Of a stretch of 64,000 bases of DNA, positions 35,540 to 47,000 are shown piece by piece (within the stretch, counting starts at the first letter, position 1; each line of letters begins with the position of its first letter). The notes under the pieces are model-generated. The model ran no database searches. It worked only from the letters and a program-made list of their open reading frames with translations, and had not been told where the DNA came from. The stretch comes from Gnetum montanum (Eukaryota > Streptophyta > Gnetopsida > Gnetales > Gnetaceae). The translations under genes were made by a program, and so were the position numbers. The stretch lies in the NCBI GenBank assembly GCA_015680685.1, contig MNCI01023604.1, positions 27,150 to 91,149 of the forward strand, in the 5' to 3' direction.

Positions 35540-36224
35540 TGATGAGTGGCAAGGTACCCCTACACTCAACCATATGAATACGAGCATCTCACGTGTGATC
35601 CGGTCGGACTCCAAGGACTAAGTGCTTATGTGCCCTAATGGAATACTTAAGGTTAATCAATCATTGTCCTCCCAAACTTACTTGTATTCTCATGGTTGTA
35701 TGGTTAACTAAGTTTGAGGTATGTGATTTTTATATCTTTTATCTTTCTAACGCCTATGCTAGTAGGGAAAGGTAAAGAGAACTAAATAACTAATTTTCAT
35801 TAAGTATTCATAACTAAGTTCTAAGTATCCTAGCATCAGTATCTCTTCCCACTTACCATACACACCNGTAAGGGCTGAGAGAGATTAATTATCTAGGAAA
35901 GCATTTAAACATATAACAATAATTAAATCCTATTTAGCTTAGTCCATATGCTGCAAGGTTTATCAGAAAGCTTGTTTTTATTACCGTACACAAATATGTG
36001 CTCAGGTATAATTTGCTTAAATAAAGATCCATTTACTTTGAGACTCCTACTGCGGGCATATGGAAATTATTCTAACTCTAAAATCATGATACTGCTAGAG
36101 TTTGGCTAAGGGTCTAGATCTAGATGAGATTACAAGGGAAAGCCGCCTCTTATTTATAAACATGGCGACGGGCTGCGATATCGCGTACATGATATCATGG
36201 CTGATGCAATATCACGGCTCGTCA
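35540..36224 (-). repeat. ATH-2 3' LTR, internally collapsed at an N
   Basis: It aligns with 41461-42301 but is 156 bp shorter. The missing block falls at the single N at 35867, so the shortening is probably an assembly artefact. A minus-strand TATA box is at 36151-36158. The polypurine tract (TACCCCCAT on plus) follows at 36225-36233. Confidence 0.9.
35867..35867. other. Single-N assembly break
   Basis: One ambiguous base replaces roughly 150 bp that is present in the partner LTR at about 41789-41900. Confidence 0.8.
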
Positions 36225-38192
36225 TACCCCCATGATTGAATGAAAACTCGTCCTCGAGTTCCTTACAAAATATTGGGAAGGTATGGAATTATTGACTTGA
36301 ATGACACTAATGGTAGATGGGGTGACATGTGAACGGATCATCATTACAAAATATGAAAAAATTTAGTGTCCATGATAACAATAGTAAACACTATACACAT
36401 TTAACATTCATCCTTATTTGGCAGCTGAGAGAGAAGAGAGAAGAAAAAGAGAAAAGAAGAAGTCTGCTGCTATCGATGCCAAGATTGTACTTTTTGTTGT
36501 CCATCCATAAGTGCATCATCAATCTTGTTCCTTGCATAACTGTTTCAGCCCCAGTCCATTCCAAGTGTTCCCTCCAAGTCCAATCCATTGTTGTATGATT
36601 GTCATCTACACACACAACATAGTCTAATATTAGCAAGGGTAAATGAGTCACAGTGTAGTTAATACCTTGCCTCAGTGTAAGGTCCATTGGCTAAGTTGTG
36701 ACATGGCTAATGCAGCTTTGGAGATATAATACTAGTGGCTACCCAAGGTGTAGGGGTTAGGAGAAAATCGAAAAAATTGGACCAGGACCCCCATGACTAA
36801 GAGCGAACATCCGATAGCAAGAGAATGGAAAATGATAAGGAATAAGAAAGATGGAGAAAAAGAAATAATGGCAACACCGATAAAATGGATGTCAAAGATG
36901 GAGATGAACAAAATAAATGATGATTGCGGAAATGTTTAAGGGAAAGAAATTAATGGATGCACCAAAGAGGAATGCCAGTGGGTCCTCCCCAAAGTAGGCT
37001 CATGCCCTTAATGCCCTAAAAATCCCACATCCAAAGAGTTTGTAGGCTCTAGGAATATCATTTGGAGACACGAGTTAAAGTCTTAACCACAAGATTTTAC
37101 CAAAAATAAAATAATGCATCAACCAAAATATGGACTATTGATACAACCGCCAATGAGGTGAAAAATGGAGAAAGAATGATGGAAAGAAGAGAATGGAGTG
37201 GAGTCTCAAAAACAAGGTGGTGTACAGCCCCTTGTGTATTGATGGTTAATGTGACTTAGTAAATCCCATTCCAAATCCAGCCTCAAACAATCCACATCCA
37301 ATGACTTCACATTAATACATTTGGCCAATCCATCCACCTGAAGTAACATGAATGCCTCCACCAAAGAGTCACCACCATTCCGACAAAACAAAAGAGAAGA
37401 AAGTAGGAAGTGAGAAGGGCCTTAGTTAGAGGGAACATGTTTATTTTAGTTTCATAACTAGTGCTTGTAGCCCAGATGATTATTTCATCTAAGGGGTGTG
37501 CTTTGAATTCTCACCATTTTTTTTGTGTTTTATGTGAGAACCACACCATGCAAAGACTTATTATTTTTATTAGCTCAGCTTCCCGATAATGGAGTAGTGT
37601 CGAAATGGTATGGAAGACTCAAGAAGAAAAAATCTAAGCACCCAAGAGAATGGCCACCACAAATGCATCAAGTTCCCTTAAAGTCACACCCTTTTCAATC
37701 CTTGAATCCTTCCTTAGTTTGAGAAATTCCCAGTCATCGATTCGTTAATAGTCCTTATTGGTGAGAAAGGGGACTGTACAGTTCCAAGCCAAGAGAGACC
37801 ATAGAAATTTATGGATGTATAGATGAAGTTGACTCATTGCCTGTTTTATCAAAAGAACCATACCAAAGTATCAACATCATCACTCAAAGGTAAAAACCAA
37901 ACATTAGCAATCAATGGAATACAGCTCATACCACCATCAAGAGCACTTATTAGGTGATGAATCAAAAAAAAAATAAACAAACACACAAAGAAATGAAAGA
38001 GTATAAATGATGTTGTAAAACAGAAAAAAAAGAAAAGTTAAAGAAATTTGTAAAAAAAATGTGTAAAACAAAAACTTAAAAAGAAATTGAGGGCTTCAAT
38101 TGATCAGCATAGGTGGCCATCTCCCCCATGACTAAATTGAAAGGGAGAGATCCAAAATAATGAGCGCTTGTTTGAATTTTTTAGAAGTGTCC
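36225..38192 (-). other. ATH-2 3' noncoding region and deletion junction
   Basis: Minus-strand counterpart of ATH-3 62023-63868, including the GGGAGGACCCACTGG block near 36968-36985 and the polypurine tract. At about 38150-38192 the protease tail (CAATTGGGAGAAGTTGG on minus) changes directly to the last codons of pol (ATTTTGGATC on minus). This is the junction of the pol deletion. Short frames here are not genes. Confidence 0.75.
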
Positions 38193-38232
38193 AACTTCTC
38201 CCAATTGATGTTCTTAGGTTAAGGGTTGGAAG

Positions 38233-38880
38233 TTAGCGACGCTCTTGTTCTAGTGTATCTATGCTTTCGTCGTGAGCACAAGTTGTTCCCCCAGTTATCT
38301 CCATGCATGTTGGTAAGTTGCTCTTTGGATTAGCTATCAACCACGGGGTGTCTTTTTGTTGTGTGGTTGCTACATACAAGCACTTTTGTATGTTAATTTC
38401 TGGTGCACACTGATTGTATGCAGGCAATGTTGAACATTCCTGTATGCTATCACACCCTGTATCACTGTATGTGATGCATGGAACTTTCTTCTTCTCAATC
38501 TTTCCAAAAGGTTTTTCCTTAGATATTTCTAGGGAAAGATCGTAGATTCCTAGGTAGGCATTTATGGTACTTAGCCATGCCCTTCCCATTATTATTGGGA
38601 AGTCCACTTTTACATTATTGACTTGTATCACTAGGAAATTAGCTGGGTATGACCACCCACACATGGTGGTAACAATGTCCTCAACCAGTCCCAAGGGGAT
38701 GGTGATGGACTGGTCAGCCAGCTCTAATCGAATATTGCTCTTCTTTTGTGGAGGCAAGTTCCAGGCTTTATACATTTCTTGCGATATCAAGTTAACTTCG
38801 GAACCTAAGTCCAGAAGAGCTTTGCAAGGTTCATTCCCAATGATTTAGAGATAAATTAAAGGGCTTCCAGGGTAAGAGAA
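38233..38880 (-). pseudogene. ATH-2 protease
   Basis: The minus-strand frame is open for 185 codons (38790-38233), and the preceding codons give K-A-L-L-D-L-G-S-E-V-N-L-I-S near 38790-38830, the Athila-type active site D-L-G-S. Then come LELADQSITIPLGLVEDI, the FLVIQVNNVKVDFPIIMGRAWLS block (equivalent of the ILGRPWL helix), and a cysteine-containing tail ending LEQERR at the pol deletion. Only one stop (TAA at about 38846) lies upstream. It is the least damaged coding segment of any retroelement here. Confidence 0.85.
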
Positions 38881-38890
38881 TTTCTTAGGA

Positions 38891-41313
38891 AGGTGACCCT
38901 CATTGATCTAGTCAGTGACGATATGTGTTAACATAACCGTGTGCGTTGAGCTCTGTTTTTGATTTAAAGGGAGCTTTGAAGCCTTATTTGATGGAGAAGC
39001 GCTTGGAGGTTCAACTGCTTGTGGTTGTGAGAGCATGTTTGGACTGTTGGTTCTGAAGAAGGGTCTTCTCTTTGTGCGGTTGTCAAAACTAGTAGCAGGT
39101 TGAAGGTTTATAGCTCTCATAGCATTGCGTTGCTGCGGTTGAGTGGGGAGTTCCCCTTGCATCGCTAAAGCGGGTGGTAGTGGAACTATCGATGTAAGAG
39201 TCGCGGATGGGGTTGGAGCATGGTATGCATGTGGTGTGTCTCTTCTAGGAGAAGGAGTCCTATAATACTCCTAAGTTTGGTAGTGACGTTGTGGGGTTGC
39301 GTGACCAACAGAGTCACTTGGAGAGATTGGCTGCTGCACGTAGTAGCCATATGGATCTGGTTGCCAGTAAGGGTATTGTTGCCTTGGCGGTGGCATCCCC
39401 CATGACTGTGGGTNNNNNNNNNNNNNNNNNNNNNNNNNNNNNNNNNNNNNNNNNNNNNNNNNNNNNNNNNNNNNNNNNNNNNNNNNNNNNNNNNNNNNNN
39501 NNNNNNNNNNNNNNNNNNNNNNNNNNNNNNNNNNNNNNNNNNNNNNNNNNNNNNNNNNNNNNNNNNNNNNNNNNNNNNNNNNNNNNNNNNNNNNNNNNNN
39601 NNNNNNNNNNNNNNNNNNNNNNNNNNNNNNNNNNNNNNNNNNNNNNNNNNNNNNNNNNNNNNNNNNNNNNNNNNNNNNNNNNNNNNNNNNNNNNNNNNNN
39701 NNNNNNNNNNNNNNNNNNNNNNNNNNNNNNNNNNNNNNNNNNNNNNNNNNNNNNNNNNNNNNNNNNNNNNNNNNNNNNNNNNNNNNNNNNNNNNNNNNNN
39801 NNNNNNNNNNNNNNNNNNNNNNNNNNNNNNNNNNNNNNNNNNNNNNNNNNNNNNNNNNGATAATCTCCCTTGGGCATACATTCTAAGGGTTCTCCTAGTT
39901 TCATGCCTAAGTCCATCTACGAGATGGCATAGTTGATCTTGTTGCGAATAACCATGGATCGGGCAACGATGTAACAGTGCATAGTATCAGCCCATGGCAA
40001 CATCCAAGGGTTCATGAGTTCCCTGCTTCCATCCTTGGATTTGCTTTCACAAGTTGGACACTCAGGAGTACGTTTGATACTTATTGTTAAACAGTTCTAG
40101 CATCGTACTCCACCTTCGAATGGATTTCGATTCTAAGGACTGGTACCAGCTTTTCGCTTCTTTCATCAGTGTCCTTGAAAATAACTTTAATTTTTTCCAC
40201 TCGTTCTCAATTTTCTGCAAGGCACATGCATCATGAAATGCCTGTAAATGGTTTTGAGGATTAGCGTTGTATCCCCCCTCAAATTGTGGGATATTATTCA
40301 TGTCTAGTCTCTTGATCTTGCTATCTTTCTGGTGCCTTGTAGGAATTCTAACGGCCTCCGTAATGTCTAACATGCTTCAGGTTGCAAGTAGGGGTTCTTC
40401 ATGGTCATTTCTCTCATAGCATCTATGATGTCTGTGCGGTTCCCTACTTTCCCTTCTTCCATGCCTTGATTCTCTAGAATGCCTTCATCCTAGCTCTCGA
40501 CTCTCTCGTCGAGGTCTCTCATTTTGCTTACCCTTATCCTCACGATTAGGTTCCTTGTGACTATGTCTTGATGTTGAAGAAGAGGGTGAATGCGACGATG
40601 AAGGTGAAGAAGAAGGAGAACCATCGCCATGACGATGTTTCCTACCCTCTCTTCAGTGGTCCTAACTTCGATCGTGATGACAATCAGAATGCTCATCCCC
40701 ATCATGTGTTCGTGTTCCCTCATTGAACACTTGGTGTTCGTGTTCCCTCATTGAACAGTTGGTGTTCTTGGAAATCAGAACTAGGGTTGTGAATCGTGAA
40801 ATTAAGGTTTTGATACACCATCTCCTCACCATCGTTAGGAGGGGGAACATCGTTTTATGGAGAACCTATGGAAATAGGTTCACCACCCTTAATTTCACTT
40901 ATGACGGGTGAAGCATTATGGGGTCCTTTGCCCTTCAATGATGCATAATATCTCTCCTGTTGCAAGTCTCGTTAACGTTACGCTTCTGTGGGATGGTAGC
41001 CCCTTGCTTGGTGCTCGCATGCAACGTATTTTGCATACAACTGTGACATGCCTATCCATGCAAGAGCACGAAAGAGCATGTTGGGGGCTACTCGATCTAG
41101 AGGCAACACTATGTTACCCTCCAAATTTCTCCAACGTAGTTGCTCATCTTGATGGAGAATAAAAGTAAAGTCAGGTACATATTCATCGTGGTGAATATAT
41201 ACCACCTAGAATTGTTGAGGAATTGGTGGATTTTGGTTATGTGTGTTGTGTCACCGACTATTTTTAGTGTTGTTCCTAGGCGATGAAGTGTTGTTGTGTG
41301 AAGAAGAAGACAT
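38891..41313 (-). pseudogene. ATH-2 gag (contains assembly gap)
   Basis: It starts at the minus-strand ATG ending at 41313 (M-S-S-S-S-H-N-N), 130 nt after the primer site. The N-terminal domain has FILHQDEQLRWRNLEGNIVLPL (41205-40978). An arginine/serine-rich linker (about 40700-40400) includes a 28-bp exact-type duplication at 40708-40763. The Gag core is open at 40373-40062, with RLDMNNIPQFEGGYNANPQNHLQAF and the SWYQSLESKSIRRW block. After the 445-base gap at 39414-39858 a glutamine-rich tail (39162-38908) leads to the protease. Stops and a few shifts interrupt it. Confidence 0.82.
39414..39858. other. Assembly gap, 445 N
   Basis: A run of 445 ambiguous bases within ATH-2 gag. By comparison with ATH-3 it covers the zinc-knuckle region of Gag. 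Long frames spanning it are artefacts. Confidence 0.99.
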
Positions 41314-41441
41314 TTTTAGTCTCGTTCGGTGTGCTATTTACCGTTATCTTATTTTTCTTTTGATCAACCCTAAGGGTTCGTTTAAGCTTTCCAATGATGT
41401 GGATGATTTCCTGTGTTCTACGTAGCACACAAACAACTAAG

Positions 41442-41459
41442 TCCTCAGCAATGGTGCCA
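41442..41459 (-). promoter_or_regulatory. ATH-2 primer binding site (tRNA-Asp type)
   Basis: The minus strand reads TGGCACCATTGCTGAGGA one base after the LTR. It matches the Athila site TGGCGCCGTTGCCGGGGA (complement of plant tRNA-Asp 3' end) except for four transitions (G to A or C to T). Confidence 0.85.
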
Positions 41460-41460
41460 A

Positions 41461-42301
41461 TGATGAGTGGTGAGGTACCCCTACACTCAACCATACGAAT
41501 ATGAGCATCTCATGCGCGATCCGGTCGAACTCCAAGGACTAAGTGCTTACGTACCCTAACGGAACACTTAAGGTTAGTCAATCATTGTCCTCCCAAACTT
41601 ACTTGTATTGTCACAGTTGTATGGTTAACTAAGTTTGAGGTATGTGATTTTTATATCTTTTATCTTTTTAACGCCTATGCTAAGAGGGAAAGGTGAAGAG
41701 AACTAAATAACTATTTTCCATTAACTATTCGCTAACTAAGTTCTAAGTATCCTAGCATCAGTATCCATTCCCACTTGCCGCACACACCCTAAACCAGTGC
41801 AACGCTACTGGGATTACCAAATGCTACTCGTTATTGGGTTACCAAGCGTTACACACATGCTCGAAGCGGTCATACTGAATGCACTTAACTAGGAGAGTCA
41901 AGGGCTAAGAGAGATTAATTATTTAGGAAAGCATTTAAACATTTAACATTAATTAAATCCTATTTAGCTTAGTCCATATGCTACAAGGTTTATTAGAAAG
42001 TTCATCTTTATTGCCATACACAAATGTGTGCTCAGGTACAATTTGCTCGAATAAAGATCCGTTCACTTTGAGACTCCTACTACTGGCATATGGAAATTAT
42101 TCTAACTCTGGAATAGTGATACTACTAAAGTTTGGCTAAGGGTCTAGATCTAGATGAGATTACAAGGGAAAGTCGCCTCTTATTTATAGACATGGCGACG
42201 GGCTGCAATATCGCTACACGGTATCATAGGGGCCGACGCTATATCATGGACATGATATCGCGTACGCAATATCGCGACTGATGCGATATCACGACTCATC
42301 A
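41461..42301 (-). repeat. ATH-2 5' LTR (841 bp)
   Basis: Ends TGATGA/TCATCA, the same length class as ATH-3 (838 bp). U3 (plus 42190-42301) carries about seven copies of GATATC-type palindromes. A minus-strand TATA box lies at 42181-42188 (TATTTATA on plus). Confidence 0.92.
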
Positions 42302-43200
42302 ACATCAGAATACATCATGATAGTGTTACAATTTTGGTCCCTATCACAAATACTCAGAGTCTGCATACACCATCATTGTTGAGTGTTGGTGTGATAGAAG
42401 AATCAAAATGATCATCAAAACAAGTTCAAACAAAGGCATTAATGGTTGGAGGTCAATTTTGATTTATTTCTACATTTTGATTACTTGTGCAATTTGGTTA
42501 TATACATGTTTGGCCAATGTTTTCAGCATAAATTTTCTTATAGAGGGGTCAACCCTACACTCTTGAAGTAGACAGGAGTGTGTTTATGCTTATGAAAAGG
42601 ATATTGCATGATGGGCATGTGCTTATGTTTGTACTTGTGCATGCATATTACAGTGCTAATTGGCCAAATACTTGTTCAAGAGCATGGTCATTATTCATCA
42701 TTGCAAGAAAAATTGATAGGTCTCTAATTGGCTGCTTTAGCTTTGAAAAATCAATGTTTTTAAAAAACCCCACCTCCATGATCCTTCCTCTTGCTTCTTC
42801 TTCTTCTTTTGATTGTTTTGTTTTTAGATTGATAGGTTTCAAATATGGAATGAAATGGTGGTTTCTAGAGCTATAGTGGAGGGGGTGAGGTAAATACCTT
42901 TCTCAAATCATTTGAGGATGTTATGTACTGCAAACTATTTGAAAGAGGATTGAGCCAATGACCGCATCCAATAAAGAAGGATTCAACCAACCAATCAAAA
43001 CATTAAATAAAAAAGGTGGACACACAAAGGTTATATTAAGTTAAATGTGGTGTTTTCATTTTTTTAACTCATGAAATTAAGTCATATTAAGCTTCATCGT
43101 TGAATAATCCATCAATTGTATTCAAATTATGGTAATTCATTACTTATTTTAGTCCTCAATAACATATGTAAAATTGTAATGTTGTTCAAGGTAACAATTA
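42302..43200. other. Intergenic, no gene recognised
   Basis: The target-site region of ATH-2 and beyond. Frames of 98 codons (plus, 42580-42876) and 64 codons (minus, 42648-42842) overlap each other and match no family I know. The minus one contains a (GAA)n-like run encoding KEEEEA. Nothing else is seen. Confidence 0.5.
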
Positions 43201-43202
43201 GG

Positions 43203-43262
43203 TGTTAGCCTAGTGTAAGACTCTGAATTTTAAAGGTCCAAGTTATGGGTTTGGTTCTAGTG
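43203..43262 (+). repeat. tRNA-derived SINE-like head
   Basis: TTAGCCTAGTGTAAGACT resembles an RNA polymerase III A box, and about 33 bp on, GGGTTTGGTTCT resembles a B box (GGTTCGANTCC). A diverged relative lies on the minus strand at 44920-44983. It is not a functional tRNA: no cloverleaf closes. Confidence 0.4.
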
Positions 43263-43368
43263 GAAATTGCTGAGTTATAAAGTTATGCTATATATCTTAA
43301 GGTTCCAAACACCAACTTTGTGAAATAACCATGTGACAAAGAGCATATTCATTAAAATTGAACCTATG

Positions 43369-43440
43369 AAGGTAGCTCAAGTGGTTTTGACAATGTTTTG
43401 TTAGACAAGAGGCTGCCAATTTGAGTCCCACTTGAGGCAT
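43369..43440 (+). repeat. tRNA-derived SINE-like head
   Basis: GGTAGCTCAAGTGG (A box) and CAATTTGAGTCCC (B box) are spaced as in a tRNA gene but without acceptor pairing. This fits a plant SINE 5' head. Body and tail are not defined. Confidence 0.45.
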
Positions 43441-43865
43441 CATTATATTTCTTTATAGTTCTTTTAGTCTATCATGTTGGCTATGTCTTGGGGGTTTAAC
43501 TCTAATCAACCATGTGACAAACTACCAATGGTTTAAAGATAATGACTTCATACTTTATCAAAATTTAAATCTAATCAAATAATACACTTTTTTTAAAGGA
43601 GTTAAATCCATCTTAATATATCTCACCCAATATTTACAACATATGCTCATTTGAAGTAATGGTAAAATGCAATGCATGTTTGAAAGATGTGAATTCCTCT
43701 AAGCGAAATTAGAGTTATGCCCAAGAACCCACTTCACATCGTGTTGAAACTCAAGTAACAATCCTTTAGTCGTAAAGTAATATGTATTCTACTTGAACAA
43801 CAACAACGAGTTCAATTCATTTGGATGTTTACTCAAACGTGCACCCGGCACCATAACAAGGACCC

Positions 43866-44560
43866 GAGCAGGGCATCCTTTTTTTTTTTTTTTTTTAATC
43901 AAACTTTCATTTGACGTGCAATTTGCGGCGAAAATGTAATAGGCACCGCAAAACCAGCTCCAGTTCCTGGTGGGTGTCAGACCCTAATCTGATGGCGCAA
44001 AAGGAATATGATTCTGAGCGTGCATGAACATGAACTGTTTTTTTTTTTTTATCCAACGTGGCGTGATCGGGTGTGCGCTCCAGTCCCTTTGACAGCGACA
44101 TGTCCTCCATTTTGGGATTTACACAACTTTTTATTCCATACTTTGTGGACCACCACTTCTCCCTCTTGTGCAGCCTTTTACGCGTTTTAATCACCCACAC
44201 CATCGCAGCCACAGCCTTTTAACACGGCTGCCTTTGTTCGCCAGTGTCGACGTGTCATATTTGAAACCTTGATACGTCCCTTCAAAATCAATCGACCTTT
44301 GACAAAGATTCGACGTTATGATTTGGCTACTGAGCCAGGTGTTGTTCCCACGTCATCCCTGGTCAGGATAAGTGTACGACGTCAGCGCTCCTCGCTCGGG
44401 TTTAAAAAGTTTGCACGGAGTAATCACTGAGAAAATAAAAACTTTCTGTTTGTTTGTATTGTTCCAGTTTTACTGTGTTCTCCGTTCACGATTTTTAACC
44501 CCGTAAATTCTGGTGTCACCTTTGTATTATGCGAAAATTTAAGTTCGGATGATGCCGTCA
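43866..44560. promoter_or_regulatory. CpG-retaining, promoter-like patch with ACGT motifs
   Basis: Starting from a T-run at 43880-43897, this 0.7 kb keeps many CpG dinucleotides, unlike the flanks. It holds ACGTGG (44056-44061), ACGTGTC (44250-44256), CACGTCA (44349-44355) and GACGTCA (44378-44384), all bZIP-type cores, followed by TTTAAAAA at 44401-44408 in TATA-like position. A 101-codon minus frame (43907-44212) is not recognised. It could be a promoter or a first exon of an unrecognised gene. No coding sequence follows on the plus strand. Confidence 0.3.
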
Positions 44561-44641
44561 ACGGGTCCAGGTTTTGGGCTCTAAGATAATTCGTTGTTTA
44601 GTAACCATGAATGGATGCCTTTTTATGGATTGCCATTCATT

Positions 44642-44741
44642 ATATCATTTTGCCTGCGCTGCAATCCAATTCCAATAAGAAATGTTACTTTCACTCGCTG
44701 ATATCGTTTTGCCTGCGGTGCAATCCAGTTACAATAAGAAA
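44642..44741. repeat. 59-bp tandem duplication
   Basis: ATATCATTTTGCCTGCGCTG at 44642 and ATATCGTTTTGCCTGCGGTG at 44701 begin two copies, matching for about 40 bp each through CAATAAGAAA. Confidence 0.8.
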
Positions 44742-47000
44742 CAGTTGGCAGTAAGTTTAAACATACCTCAACTTGTGAGAAACATTAATATTGAAATGCA
44801 AGTTAGCAAAGCTGTGCATCTTTGTATGGTGGTGCTACTAAATTGAGGGTGTTGGAACCTGAAATAACTAAAATACAGGCACACCCCAAGTGAAATTAGA
44901 ACTTTATGACTCAATATGACTTACTAAAATCAAATTCGTAACTTGAAGCCTCCAAATCAAGAGCCTTGCTACTAGGTAAACACATTGGCAACATTTCCAA
45001 CAAATCTACAAAATTTGAATATTAATATTTATTTGTGTCCATTAAGACCCTCTAGATTTATTAGACTAGCTTCAAAATTCCTTTTAATTAAGAACATGTG
45101 ATATGGGTTTTAGGCCAAGACCCTTCCCATTAAGCTAACACCTCATTGTATTATTGAATTTACTTAAATGTAGGCTGTGTTAGAAAAATGTGGTGTTCAT
45201 TATTAATGCTATTGTATTACCAAGTGTAGCATTTTCTTTATCAACAAAGAATTTTGAGCCATTTACTTGTTTCAACTGTTAGATGATGAGATCTCATTCG
45301 GAAAATGGTGAGATGCCAAGAAAATAACAATGGTTTGATACTAATCACATGCAAATATTTCTTTTCTTCTACATTTTTTCAAAACTACATTTTATCAAAG
45401 TTTTTAAAATATTGTTTGTTTTAATGTTTAAAATAATAAATATTAAGATTTACATTATGTTATTTATTTTCTATAGGATATTCAAATTTATGGGTTGAAT
45501 TATGAAATACTTGTATAAACTAATAAGTTATACAATTAAATGTTTTTCCAATGTAACCTTAAAAGTAATAGGATATCAGATAATAATCTTATGTGTGGAC
45601 CATTTGTGTTTAAATGGTCTTATGTTTGTCTTTAATGTCACTACGTAAAATATTTTATTATAACAAATGCAAAGAAAATAGTATCCCATACCATCCTTTT
45701 TAATTCAATCATATTTGTAGAACTCATCTTAGGGCTCTATGATTGCTATGATTATATTCAATGATTTACATGAAACTTTCTTTTGGCATTTTGTTTGGGT
45801 TAAAAATTCAATAGTTTCCCAACGAAATAATTTATGTGTTTGTGAGTTATAAATTGTTTAAAGATGAATCTATTAATATTATTGGTTTCATGGTGTTTTG
45901 AAATGAATTTGATTTCTAAAATTAGTATAATTAACATATACTATTAATTACAAATGTGAAAATGGAAATGGAAATGCTTTATTTTAGATAGATAGGGAAA
46001 TATTTTTCACAAGGTTTTCATCTTGATAAGCCTTAAAGCTTAACCCATTACATTCATGTTTTATAAATTATTATTTTTTAATATGTTTTGTAGATAATTT
46101 TTCACTTAGTTAGCAATTTTCATAACGATGCTTTTAAAACTCATAACATATACAATTTGGAGGATATAAAGATATAATAAAATTTCAATTTCAATTTTAG
46201 TTTCTATATGAATGATATTTATAGCTATATTAAATAGTGTCTTAAACATAAGTGTGTTACATATTACCTGTGAATGCTTTTCCATGACATGTGAATGTAA
46301 ATGCTAGTGGTTCATTCTTGTGGTCAAAATTTGCTCTAAATGAATTTGATGCTTGTATTGGGATCCATTCATCATGTAGAGTTTCAATATATGAAAAAGT
46401 TGTCGGTTGACATGATTCCTTTGTATTTTTTTGGATATTGTAAATCTAGGTTCTAGGTTCTTTCTAGCTTTTGTAAACCTATGTCCTAGGTTCTTTCCAC
46501 TAGAAGTTGAAATTGAAACTTTACCTAAATAAAGAAAGTACAAATTAGTGACAAAGTTGTAAGATGCTTAAATGCCTATTCTTGATAGATTTTTCTCCTA
46601 TTCTATTATAGGTACTACCATGGAGATAACTTTGAAGATCAACCTATACTGATTCATTTTATTACACAAATAAGGTAATGAGGCATCTAGATGATTATGA
46701 TGAAATGCATAATAATTTAAATTACCATATCCCTACCTTGTAAATTATAGAAGAATATGTTTCTCAATACAAAAGCGACTTAAAAATGTCTAGAATAGAA
46801 AAGCATCCAATCCCACTTGTCCAGAAAAATCAATGAAACAATGATATGACATTGAAAAATAAACAAACACAACCGTACAGCCCCATCATGTTTGTTAGTG
46901 CTCAATGAGAAAGAAGAGAGGTAACAATGACAGGCTTGAATGAGGTAAGGAAATTCCAACAAAGCTGAAAGATAAATTCGGGACTGCAACAAATGCGCAG
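44742..47000. other. AT-rich intergenic sequence
   Basis: No gene is recognised. It includes a minus-strand SINE-like head at 44920-44983 (TTACCTAGTAGCAAGGCT ... GAATTTGATTTT), a weaker one at about 45105-45150, and a roughly 36-bp imperfect duplication around TAGGTTCTTTC at 46438-46503. Otherwise it is AT-rich with chance frames. Confidence 0.5.

Larger units (their letters stand above)
35540..42301 (-). mobile_element. ATH-2: Athila element lacking RT, RNase H and integrase
   Basis: Inverted relative to ATH-1 and inserted 26 bp beyond its 3' LTR. LTRs lie at 35540-36224 and 41461-42301, with 5-bp flanks ACATT (35535-35539) and ACATC (42302-42306) as a one-mismatch target duplication. On the minus strand the order is LTR, primer site, gag, protease, 3' noncoding region, LTR. 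Alignment to ATH-3 shows that the sequence jumps from the protease tail straight to the end of pol, removing about 2.9 kb. The best-preserved protease in the window is here. It would need another Athila copy for reverse transcription and integration. Confidence 0.92.

Noticed and set aside
39186-39916. Long frames on both strands through the N run
   Set aside because: They are open only because 445 ambiguous bases cannot hold stops. The real coding is minus-strand gag on either side.
43369-43440. Functional tRNA gene
   Set aside because: A and B boxes are recognisable but the acceptor and anticodon stems do not pair. A SINE head fits better.
43907-44212. 101-codon minus-strand frame as a gene
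   Set aside because: Basic, low-information translation with no recognised motif, containing a K-run from a poly-T tract. It overlaps the promoter-like ACGT motifs.
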